Assembly: GCA_045603485.1 (NCBI GenBank)
Contig: JAZUMF010000016.1
Coordinates: 1-5,777, forward strand
Length of the DNA: 5,777 nucleotides
DNA from: RGIG5952 sp045603485
Lineage (GTDB): Bacteria; Verrucomicrobiota; Kiritimatiellia; RFP12; JAAYLN01
Reading direction: 5' to 3'
Part shown: piece by piece, positions 1 through 5,633 of the stretch
Layout: each line of letters begins with the position of its first letter
Numbering within the stretch: the stretch's first letter is position 1
The notes under the pieces: model-generated
Database searches by the model: none
What the model saw: the letters and a program-made list of their open reading frames with translations, nothing else
Told to the model about the DNA's origin: nothing
Made by a program: the position numbers and the translations under genes

Positions 1-117
1 CATCATCTTGACGAACATATCTTTATCTGTATCCCCCAGCAAAAACTGACTGAAGATACATCTGCTTACTATATGGTAGTAGCTTTCGCCTATATTCTTG
101 ACTCTTGGTTTTCTCAT
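1..117 (-). CDS. REP-associated / IS200-like (Y1) transposase, N-terminal fragment cut by window edge
   Basis: This is an open frame of 39 codons from an ATG at 117 running off the left end of the window with no stop. The N-terminus begins MRKPRVKNIGESYYHIVSR and continues with a FLLGD..KDMF segment. That is the usual opening of RAYT/IS200-like transposases (Y1_Tnp domain): a basic MR-PR start, a Y-H-I-x-S-R strand, then a phenylalanine/leucine-rich strand followed by D-x-x-x-D-x-F. Proteins of this family are HUH single-stranded DNA transposases that cut at hairpins. The HUH motif and catalytic tyrosine would lie outside the window, so activity cannot be judged. Start choice is well supported: AAGGAG at 124-129 lies six nucleotides upstream of the ATG. 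It lies 111 bp downstream of the sialidase-like gene on the same strand. It is too short to appear as a long ORF here, but the motif match makes it a credible gene. Confidence 0.8.
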   Translation of the reverse strand, partial: MRKPRVKNIGESYYHIVSRCIFSQFLLGDTDKDMFVKMM

Positions 118-123
118 TGTTGT

Positions 124-129
124 CTCCTT
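124..129 (-). promoter_or_regulatory. Shine-Dalgarno site of the transposase
   Basis: On the minus strand this reads AAGGAG, six nucleotides before the ATG at 117. It is the strongest SD in the window and fixes the start of the partial transposase. Confidence 0.75.
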
Positions 130-171
130 GTGGTGAATGTGGCAGATTGTGGGTCTGTCCCTCGGTCAAAT

Positions 172-203
172 ATATTACCAAAAAGTGGGGTGTTTGGCAA
201 TAT
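172..203 (-). terminator. Hairpin between sialidase-like gene and transposase, possible weak terminator
   Basis: An 11-bp inverted repeat (172-182 against 193-203) surrounds a 10-nt loop. The single imperfect position is G-U in the minus-strand RNA but A-C in the plus-strand RNA, so the fold is favoured in the minus-strand transcript that carries the neighbouring genes. It starts 25 nt after the sialidase-like stop codon. The stem is mostly A/U with a CC/GG core, and what follows is AU-rich (ATATTTG) rather than a clean U-run. It may be a weak terminator, an mRNA 3' end stabiliser, or a hairpin associated with the adjacent transposase. Confidence 0.4.
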
Positions 204-228
204 TGTGCTGCAAAATCGGGGAGGGTGG

Positions 229-1383
229 TTATGGTCTGCTTATGATTTTAATTTCGATTTCAGCCTCGGGATTTATTATGTCGGCTTCTGTGAATTTGGC
301 GAGAAGAATTTCTTTTTCGCCAACTCGTTCTCTATCGTAAATGAGATAGATTTTTCCATTGTAGAAGTCGACATCGGGATAAGAGGTTGCGATTCTTGTA
401 TCAATACATTTTTTGTATTTCCATGTGGCGCCGTCATCTTCGGAAAGGTATACCGTCATGTTTTTTCTGGTTTTGGCGTCATCGTTGTTTACGAGTAGAA
501 CTTTTCCTGACGGGGTGCGGTTGAGGTAAAAGCGAGTGTTGGGACTGGCAATTCCCGTTAAGGCCGCATTTGTCCATGTGGCGCCTTGGTCGTGGGAGAT
601 GATTTGCGCTATTTCGCCAGCATTGCCTGCCCGAGCGAACATTCTGATGCTACCATCGTTTTTTTCGTATGCCATCGCTTCATCAAACTGGGTTGAAATC
701 TTTTCGGTGGCGTAATATCTCGTTATGGTTTTGCCTTCGTCGTCTGATAGAGCATAGGCATATTTATTGTTTAACTGGTCATATGGGAAGAATATCCATC
801 GACCTGTGGAGAGAACTGTCGGTTTGCAGCGAAGGAAGCCTGTGCAAAGCATTCGTGGCTTGGTAAAGGTCAGTTCTTTTGCATCGGGGTTTTCACAGAT
901 GATTGCCCAAAGTGTGTGACGCATATCGGGGAAGCGCCACCCATTTCTGCAAACCGAAGGTTGAGTTTGGGTCATCTTTAATGTTTCTTTATATTCGGGC
1001 TTTTCCGGAAAGGCGTTATTTTGAACCCAAAAGATCCAAAGCGCTCCATTAGGGGCGGTCCATAGCTGAATGTCTAGCGCATGTACCATCCGTTCGATGC
1101 TGCTTGGTATTACGAGTATAGGCTTGGTGAAGCTTTTGCAATCGTCATCGCTATATGTCAGGAGATTGTAGTTTTCAATATCAGGCTCAATGGTGCCGCC
1201 GCTGTACCAGCCTGCAAAGATGCGGCCACCTTTTGTTATGGCAATTGTCGGGCATCCTTGAAATTGGCGGATGCTTTCGTCATATTTCGAATCTGTCGGA
1301 TTTAGTATGACTTCGCAGGGTGATAGGGCATTGTCATTACCAAAGCCGTTCATGGAGCCTTCTGTTAAATGGTCAATTTCCAT
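229..1383 (-). CDS. Sialidase-like six-bladed beta-propeller protein (BNR/Asp-box family)
   Basis: A 384-residue protein annotatable as exo-alpha-sialidase family. Two full Asp-boxes (S-x-D-x-G-x-T-W) are SHDQGATW at residues 263-270 and SEDDGATW at 314-321. Degenerate copies are SDDDCKSF (78-85) and SDDEGKTI (213-220). The RIFAGWYSGG strand (54-63), the FLRCKPTVLSTGRW segment (183-196), a D-E-A..DGSIRMFAR strand (234-251) and the late SYPDVDFY (334-341) fit this propeller family. The canonical GH33 F-R-I-P motif is absent: the equivalent position reads QGCP (42-45), so true sialic acid hydrolysis is doubtful. There is no signal peptide, so it is probably cytoplasmic. The start is uncertain. 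ATG at 1383 gives the longest product but lacks an SD. Met11 at 1353 has GAAGG four nucleotides upstream. The gene lies 65 bp after the second GH39 gene, with a terminator hairpin in between. Confidence 0.85.
   Translation of the reverse strand: MEIDHLTEGSMNGFGNDNALSPCEVILNPTDSKYDESIRQFQGCPTIAITKGGRIFAGWYSGGTIEPDIENYNLLTYSDDDCKSFTKPILVIPSSIERMVHALDIQLWTAPNGALWIFWVQNNAFPEKPEYKETLKMTQTQPSVCRNGWRFPDMRHTLWAIICENPDAKELTFTKPRMLCTGFLRCKPTVLSTGRWIFFPYDQLNNKYAYALSDDEGKTITRYYATEKISTQFDEAMAYEKNDGSIRMFARAGNAGEIAQIISHDQGATWTNAALTGIASPNTRFYLNRTPSGKVLLVNNDDAKTRKNMTVYLSEDDGATWKYKKCIDTRIATSYPDVDFYNGKIYLIYDRERVGEKEILLAKFTEADIINPEAEIEIKIISRP
1358..1362 (-). promoter_or_regulatory. Candidate Shine-Dalgarno for an internal start of the sialidase-like gene
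   Basis: GAAGG on the minus strand lies four nucleotides before the in-frame ATG at 1353 (residue 11 of the long form). The long-form ATG at 1383 is preceded by CTTGACGCACCA, which has no SD. Both GH39 genes in this cluster use clear SDs, so 1353 is a serious alternative start and would give a 374-residue protein without losing any propeller motif. Confidence 0.4.
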
Positions 1384-1403
1384 TGGTGCGTCAAGATTAA
1401 TCT

Positions 1404-1432
1404 AAAAAATAGGGGTGCAAATCTGCACCCCT
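1404..1432 (-). terminator. Rho-independent terminator after the GH39 pair
   Basis: A perfect 9-bp GC-rich stem (1424-1432 against 1411-1419, AGGGGTGCA on the minus strand) with a 4-nt loop is followed on the minus strand by a single A and then six Ts (1409-1404). It begins 16 nt past the TAG stop of the second GH39 gene and is a textbook intrinsic terminator for the minus strand. On the plus strand the stem is followed by TGATGGCG, with no U-tract, so it is one-directional. The next gene's longest start (1383) is only about 20 nt further on, so it may act as a partial terminator or attenuator rather than a full stop. Confidence 0.85.
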
Positions 1433-1448
1433 TGATGGCGTTTTGTCG

Positions 1449-2873
1449 CTACTTTCTCTCTGTTGGGTCTTCAATGCCATTTGCTGCATGCTTTGGCTTG
1501 AGCGATGTCGGCGTGGTTACGGTATCAATTTCTCCGCTAGTTGTGAATAGTACAACAGAGAGTGGCGGAAGAACAATGTCTTCACCGACATTCCAAGTTC
1601 CAATCGGCTCTAGTGTGCGGTGTGTTTCATCCAAGAGATGAATGATAAAGGGCTTTGATGCACCCTTTACATTAAGCCGGAATGGCATTTCGTTATTGCT
1701 TCTGTTTACGACATAGAAGCCTTGATCGCTTTCAGACTTGGCTGCTATGGCATAGATATTTTCCCCTTCGTATGTGTATTCCACTGCGGTGCCGAGCTTG
1801 TAAAGTTCGTTAAATGCCTTAAAGGTGAAATAGGTTGGCGTTAGGAAATGCCCCTTTGAGCCAGGGAAGTAAAAGAGTCCGCAGTAAGCGCGTGTAGGCT
1901 GGGCGTCATAGTACATTGCCTTATCGACAGATGACTTTTGCATAAGTGCCATTGCTGCGGCAATTGAGACTGCACATGGCATTTCTTTCATCAGGTCAAA
2001 GCCTAGGCTGTCTTTGCCCCAAGAGTAAGTGCAGTCGTTCCATTCATCAAGAAGGCTCTCGGTTTCAGTAAGCCCTGCACGATCGAGGACTTCGCGGACA
2101 TATTTTGCATGGACATCGATACGCTCCGGTCCGCGTTTGTCCAGATAGAGATGCCATGAGAAGAAGTCGAGCGGCGCCTTGGTTTCTGGATCTGTGACGA
2201 AGTCGACAAAGTCTTCAAACCAAGTGATGAATGATTTGAAGAAGTCTGTGCAGGTGTCGTCATCAACTGCATAGAAGCCGCAACCGCCATAGCCACCGAT
2301 TTTGAGGTGCGGGAAGCATTTTTTCAGATGGTTTGCCGAGATGCGGTACAGCTCAAAGTATTGCTCTCGTGTGCCTTGCCATAGAGGGGGATTCTCAGGC
2401 TCGCCCCAAATCTCCCAATATTCAAGATTCCACTCAAAGCCATCTGCCCAGCCTTCGTTGTAGTGGCGGACGATATGCTCGCAAATGCGTGCCCACTTGG
2501 CGAAATCTTTTGGCGGGTAGATGTTGTATGCTTTAATTTTCCAAGTGTTTTCAATTGTGACGCCAAGGCGGTAGAAGGGTTTTACGCCTGAAAGCCAAAG
2601 TCCTTCAAGAAGTGCATCCGTGAAGGCAAAGTCGTATGATGCAGGGTCGTTTTCGTCGGCATCAAAGTTTGGGAATACATTTGGAATGTCAACATAGTGG
2701 CCTAAGCCCCATGCACCTCCTGTATCGTGGAGGCGGCAGTATGGAGCACCGATGTTTTTGAGCTCTGTCTGGCAAGCCTCGCTGCCATTTGGGCGAATTG
2801 GGCAGTTGTTTACGCCATGAAGCTCTTTGACGGGTCTTATGGCATTTGTAAAATCAATATTAACGCTGTTCAT
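1449..2873 (-). CDS. GH39-like glycoside hydrolase, paralogue with Gly-Glu-Pro acid/base motif
   Basis: A 474-residue cytoplasmic (no signal peptide) clan GH-A enzyme resembling GH39 (beta-xylosidase/alpha-L-iduronidase family). A (beta/alpha)8 barrel would span roughly residues 1-355 and a C-terminal beta-sandwich about 365-450. Family features: the PYCRLHD strand (44-50), the PNFDADENDPASYDF segment (68-82), WARICEHIVRHYNEGW (127-142), the predicted acid/base Glu158 in YWEIWGEPEN, FFSWHLY (237-243) and the predicted nucleophile Glu277 in LLDEWND. The usual Asn before the acid/base Glu is Gly157 (codon GGC at 2403-2405). The adjacent paralogue has Asn. The tail after residue 450 is Pro/Thr-rich and poorly conserved. 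The start at 2873 is supported by AAAGGA seven nucleotides upstream. The gene follows its paralogue by 29 bp and is the last gene before the terminator. The substrate cannot be named: xylosides, uronides or other pyranosides are all possible within this family. Confidence 0.88.
   Translation of the reverse strand: MNSVNIDFTNAIRPVKELHGVNNCPIRPNGSEACQTELKNIGAPYCRLHDTGGAWGLGHYVDIPNVFPNFDADENDPASYDFAFTDALLEGLWLSGVKPFYRLGVTIENTWKIKAYNIYPPKDFAKWARICEHIVRHYNEGWADGFEWNLEYWEIWGEPENPPLWQGTREQYFELYRISANHLKKCFPHLKIGGYGGCGFYAVDDDTCTDFFKSFITWFEDFVDFVTDPETKAPLDFFSWHLYLDKRGPERIDVHAKYVREVLDRAGLTETESLLDEWNDCTYSWGKDSLGFDLMKEMPCAVSIAAAMALMQKSSVDKAMYYDAQPTRAYCGLFYFPGSKGHFLTPTYFTFKAFNELYKLGTAVEYTYEGENIYAIAAKSESDQGFYVVNRSNNEMPFRLNVKGASKPFIIHLLDETHRTLEPIGTWNVGEDIVLPPLSVVLFTTSGEIDTVTTPTSLKPKHAANGIEDPTERK
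2443..2516. repeat. 74-bp block identical to 3894-3967 (left copy, in GH39 gene)
   Basis: This stretch is base-for-base identical to 3894-3967 in the neighbouring paralogue and encodes about residues 120-143 (PPKDFAKW...YNEGWAD). Elsewhere, even segments with identical protein sequence differ at many third positions between the two genes. The block is therefore a candidate gene-conversion tract. Confidence 0.85.
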
Positions 2874-2880
2874 AAGCTTT

Positions 2881-2886
2881 TCCTTT
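2881..2886 (-). promoter_or_regulatory. Shine-Dalgarno site of the second GH39 gene
   Basis: AAAGGA on the minus strand lies seven nucleotides before the ATG at 2873, inside the 29-bp gap after the upstream paralogue. It fixes the start codon. The gap leaves little room for a separate promoter. Confidence 0.7.
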
Positions 2887-2902
2887 CGCTTGAGGTGTGG
2901 TT

Positions 2903-4324
2903 TTATTTGTCAGTGGTGGTGTTGTCTATGCCTGTAGGTGTAGAAGGCATTACAATGGTGTTTGATACTTCTGCGATAGCTGTCGGGTCTGTAACTAGCA
3001 GTGCCAGTGATTTTGCCGGTAGTGTTAACTTTTCGCCGGAATTCCAAATCCCAACCAAAGGTAAGGTTTTGTGGCTATCGTCAAGAAGATACAAGGCAAA
3101 TTGCTTGTCGGCTCCGTTTGTGATCAAGTCTAGTGTGACTTCTTCATCGCGCCTATTGACTATATAGAAGCCTTGCCCGCTGTCGGATTTAGCTGCGATA
3201 GCATAGATTTTGTCTCCTTCATACGAGCACTCTACCGCTGTTCCGAGCTTGTATAGCTCGTTAAACGCCTTGAGCGTAAAGAATGTCGGTGTGAGTTTGT
3301 GATTCTTTGAGCCCGGGAAATAGAAGAGACCGCAGTAGGCGCGGCTTGGCATGGCATCATAATACATTGCCTTGTCGATTGAAGTTTGCTGCATTATAGC
3401 CATTGCCGCTGCGATTGTCGTAGCGCATGGCATTTCCTTCATCATATCAAAGCCAATTCTGTCTTTGCCCCATGCGTAGGTGCAGTCATTCCATTCGTCA
3501 AGCAGACTCTCTGTGGCTGTGAAACCAGCCTTGTCAAGGGTCTCTCTGACATATTTGGCGTGGGTCGCGATTCTCTCCGGACCGCGGCTGTCAATGTATA
3601 TGTGCCATGAGAAAAAGTCTAAAGGCGCCTTGGTCTTTTCATCTGAGATAAAGGTCAGGAAGTCTTCAAACCATGGTATAAATGATTTGTAGAAGTCTGA
3701 GAGTGTGTCGTCGTCAATGGCATAAAAGCCGCAGCCTGCATAGCCGCCAACCTTAATGTCGGGGAAGCACTTTTTCAGATGGTTTGCGGCAACGCGATAT
3801 AGTTCGTAGTACTGCTCGCGCGTACCTTGCCACATCGGGGGATTTTCCGGCTCGTTCCAAATCTCCCAATAGTCTAAATCCCACTCGAATCCGTCTGCCC
3901 AGCCTTCGTTGTAGTGGCGGACGATATGCTCGCAAATGCGTGCCCACTTGGCGAAATCTTTTGGCGGATAGATATTATACGCCTTGACTTTCCAATTGTT
4001 TTCGATTGTGACGCCCAATCGGTAGAAGGGCTTAATACCAACGCTTACGACCGATTTTAGGAGAGCATCCGTAAAGGCAAAATCGTATGACGCAGGATCG
4101 TTTTCATCGGCATCGAAGTTTGGGAACACATTGGGAATATCAACATAATGGTAAGCCCCCCAAGCGCCACCAGCATCATGGAAACGGCAATATGGCGAGC
4201 CTAAATCCCCTAGAGAAGGCTGCACGGGGGTCTTGTCCCAAAGCAGCATAGGCGCATTGTTGATGCAATGCAGCTGTTTGACTTTCCCTTTTGCAACTGT
4301 GAAGTCTATATTGATTTTGTTCAT
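2903..4324 (-). CDS. GH39-like glycoside hydrolase, paralogue with canonical Asn-Glu-Pro motif
   Basis: A 473-residue paralogue of the next gene in the operon, alignable without gaps from residue 1 to about 450, at about 72% identity by hand count over 440 residues. It is predicted to hydrolyse glycosides by the retaining mechanism of clan GH-A, family GH39-like. The acid/base Glu158 sits in YWEIWNEPEN with the conserved Asn157, and the nucleophile Glu277 in SLLDEWND. The PYCRFHD (44-50) and FFSWHIY (237-243) strands and a C-terminal beta-sandwich (about 365-450) complete the family layout. No signal peptide is visible, so it is likely cytoplasmic. The start at 4324 is supported by AAAAGGA six nucleotides upstream. 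The pyrophosphatase stop codon is only 14 bp away, so the two are almost certainly cotranscribed. Divergence from the paralogue concentrates at residues 21-44, 91-97, 223-230 and from 390 onward. Exact substrate unknown. Confidence 0.9.
   Translation of the reverse strand: MNKINIDFTVAKGKVKQLHCINNAPMLLWDKTPVQPSLGDLGSPYCRFHDAGGAWGAYHYVDIPNVFPNFDADENDPASYDFAFTDALLKSVVSVGIKPFYRLGVTIENNWKVKAYNIYPPKDFAKWARICEHIVRHYNEGWADGFEWDLDYWEIWNEPENPPMWQGTREQYYELYRVAANHLKKCFPDIKVGGYAGCGFYAIDDDTLSDFYKSFIPWFEDFLTFISDEKTKAPLDFFSWHIYIDSRGPERIATHAKYVRETLDKAGFTATESLLDEWNDCTYAWGKDRIGFDMMKEMPCATTIAAAMAIMQQTSIDKAMYYDAMPSRAYCGLFYFPGSKNHKLTPTFFTLKAFNELYKLGTAVECSYEGDKIYAIAAKSDSGQGFYIVNRRDEEVTLDLITNGADKQFALYLLDDSHKTLPLVGIWNSGEKLTLPAKSLALLVTDPTAIAEVSNTIVMPSTPTGIDNTTTDK
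3894..3967. repeat. 74-bp block identical to 2443-2516 (right copy, in GH39 gene)
   Basis: Partner of the block at 2443-2516, at an offset of 1451 bp in direct orientation. Identity ends abruptly on both sides: G against A at 3893/2442 and A against G at 3968/2517. The flanks return to the usual level of third-position differences. Confidence 0.85.
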
Positions 4325-4330
4325 TGTAGT

Positions 4331-4337
4331 TCCTTTT
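4331..4337 (-). promoter_or_regulatory. Shine-Dalgarno site of the first GH39 gene
   Basis: AAAAGGA on the minus strand lies six nucleotides before the ATG at 4324 and begins one nucleotide after the pyrophosphatase TAA stop (4339-4341). This tight arrangement supports cotranscription and fixes the GH39 start. Confidence 0.75.
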
Positions 4338-4338
4338 G

Positions 4339-5625
4339 TTAAGCAAGTGCTGCGAGAATTTCTGGCAGAAGCTGTTTCTTTCGGGAAAGTATGCCCGGCA
4401 TCAAGAATGTGCCATTCTTTCCCCGACGATATGGAAGTATTCTTCGCACCGATTCATTCCCGGAAAAGAGGAGCTCTGAATCGCCTCTAACAGGGTCTGT
4501 TACCATTAGTGCCATAAAGTCAAGCTTTTCAGATTTGATTAGTCTTTCCATGGCAGCCAAGAGCTCAGGGGCGTGATTATGGAAAACCGTCATCTTCGTC
4601 TCTTCAATCTGAGAAAGGATAAATTTCCTGCCAGATTCAGTATATGTCTTGGCGTCAAGGGTAATGACTTGATCTGAAGGCATGCTGGCAATCGGAGATT
4701 TCATTGACATAAGCCCCGACATAACTTCGTCGGCAGATTCTCCGCAAACCTTTTCAAGCCACGCGCACATTGTACGGTCGGTATCTGTCGTTGTCGGTGA
4801 TTGGAAGAGAAGCGTGTCTGATACAATGCCGGCAATTAGCGCGCCTGCCGTTTCCTTTGTAGGTCTTAATCCCGCACCTCGAAAGAGCTTTGCAACCAGT
4901 GTACATGTCGAGCCGACAACATCGGCTGTGTATTTTATCGGGTCGGTCGTTGGAGCAATGGCAATACGGTGGTGGTCGACAACCTCAATGACGGGCAATT
5001 CCTCAACACCTGGGATTGCCTGATCAATCTCATTGTGGTCGACAAGAATCATTTGGGCAGGGGGCTTTTCTGCAAAGGCACGCTTAAGAATCGTGCCGAG
5101 CAATTTGCCGTTTTCATCTACTACGGGAAAGTGGTTGTGCGAGTTTTTAACGGCTGCCGACTTTATGTCATGGACCCTGTCTGTCGCCAGTAGGATAAGC
5201 GTGTCTTTTAAGAGCGGAGCTTGTGATACAGGAATCGAAAGGTCTGCCTTGGCAATAAATAAACTGAGAAGCTTTGCAGGAGAGAGCATACCCAAAAAAT
5301 CGCCAGTCTTGACATCCTTGACAGGCAATGACGATTCACCGCTGGTTTCGAGCAGTCTCAATGCGTCATCTAGCTTCATGGATGAATCTATCATCGGAAC
5401 ATTCTGATCAATAATGTCGCAGACTCGCACATATACATCACTACGAACACTGATAGGTTTAATCTTGAAGTGCTCAAATACCCAAGCGGATTTTTCTGGA
5501 AGACGACCGGCAGAGATAGCCTCGACATCCTCCATTCCCAATTTTTTTCGTAAGTCGGCGAGAGCGTATGCACTCATAACCGAATCAGTATCAGGATTTT
5601 TATGTCCGCAAATATATGTTTTCAT
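4339..5625 (-). CDS. ppaC: Family II (Mn-dependent type) inorganic pyrophosphatase with CBS domains
   Basis: A 428-residue cytosolic enzyme predicted to hydrolyse PPi to two phosphates. It belongs to the DHH superfamily: GHKNPDTDS at residues 7-15 (metal ligands His8, Asp12, Asp14), LVDHNE at 194-199, VVDHHR at 215-220, GIVSDTLLFQSPTTTDTDR at 266-284, and a DHHA2 domain from about 300 ending in the signature SRKKQLLP (414-421). Between the first two DHH motifs, residues about 60-186 hold a pair of CBS domains, for example SSLPVKD..GDFLGMLS (98-115) and HFPVVDENGKLLGTILKR (165-182). Plain family II enzymes have about 310 residues. The insert here is too short to include a DRTGG domain as well. 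CBS-PPases are known to be inhibited by AMP/ADP and activated by ATP and diadenosine polyphosphates. I chose ATG 5625 because the family motif starts at residue 3. A GTG at 5718 would begin inside a hairpin loop. First gene of the likely operon. Confidence 0.93.
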   Translation of the reverse strand: MKTYICGHKNPDTDSVMSAYALADLRKKLGMEDVEAISAGRLPEKSAWVFEHFKIKPISVRSDVYVRVCDIIDQNVPMIDSSMKLDDALRLLETSGESSLPVKDVKTGDFLGMLSPAKLLSLFIAKADLSIPVSQAPLLKDTLILLATDRVHDIKSAAVKNSHNHFPVVDENGKLLGTILKRAFAEKPPAQMILVDHNEIDQAIPGVEELPVIEVVDHHRIAIAPTTDPIKYTADVVGSTCTLVAKLFRGAGLRPTKETAGALIAGIVSDTLLFQSPTTTDTDRTMCAWLEKVCGESADEVMSGLMSMKSPIASMPSDQVITLDAKTYTESGRKFILSQIEETKMTVFHNHAPELLAAMERLIKSEKLDFMALMVTDPVRGDSELLFSGNESVRRILPYRRGKNGTFLMPGILSRKKQLLPEILAALA

Positions 5626-5633
5626 ACTTTCAT
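5622..5633 (-). other. Possible three-codon leader ORF overlapping the pyrophosphatase start
   Basis: The minus strand reads ATG AAA GTA TGA here, and its TGA overlaps the pyrophosphatase ATG as ATGA. AAGGA at 5645-5649 lies 11 nt before this leader ATG but 19 nt before the pyrophosphatase ATG, which otherwise has no SD. Termination-reinitiation coupling is therefore possible. The ORF is so short that coincidence is a real alternative. Confidence 0.2.

Noticed and set aside
73..498. Plus-strand open frame of 141 codons across the left end
   Set aside because: It runs antisense to the sialidase-like gene and the transposase start, has an atypical Phe/Val/Cys-rich composition and shows no family motif.
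1392..1421. Bacteroidota-type promoter before the sialidase-like gene (TTTG, 18 nt, TAATCTTG on the minus strand)
   Set aside because: The -7 box has one mismatch, the -33 TTTG lies inside the terminator hairpin, and nothing else shows the organism is Bacteroidota. The clear SDs argue mildly against it.
2003..2566. Minus-strand alternative frames of 97 and 80 codons inside the second GH39 gene
   Set aside because: They are Ser/Thr-rich out-of-frame readings of a confidently assigned gene, with no recognisable domain.
2727..3167. Plus-strand open frame of 146 codons across the junction of the two GH39 genes
   Set aside because: It is antisense to both GH39 coding regions, which have clear family motifs. 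It has no supporting motif and is best explained as a shadow.
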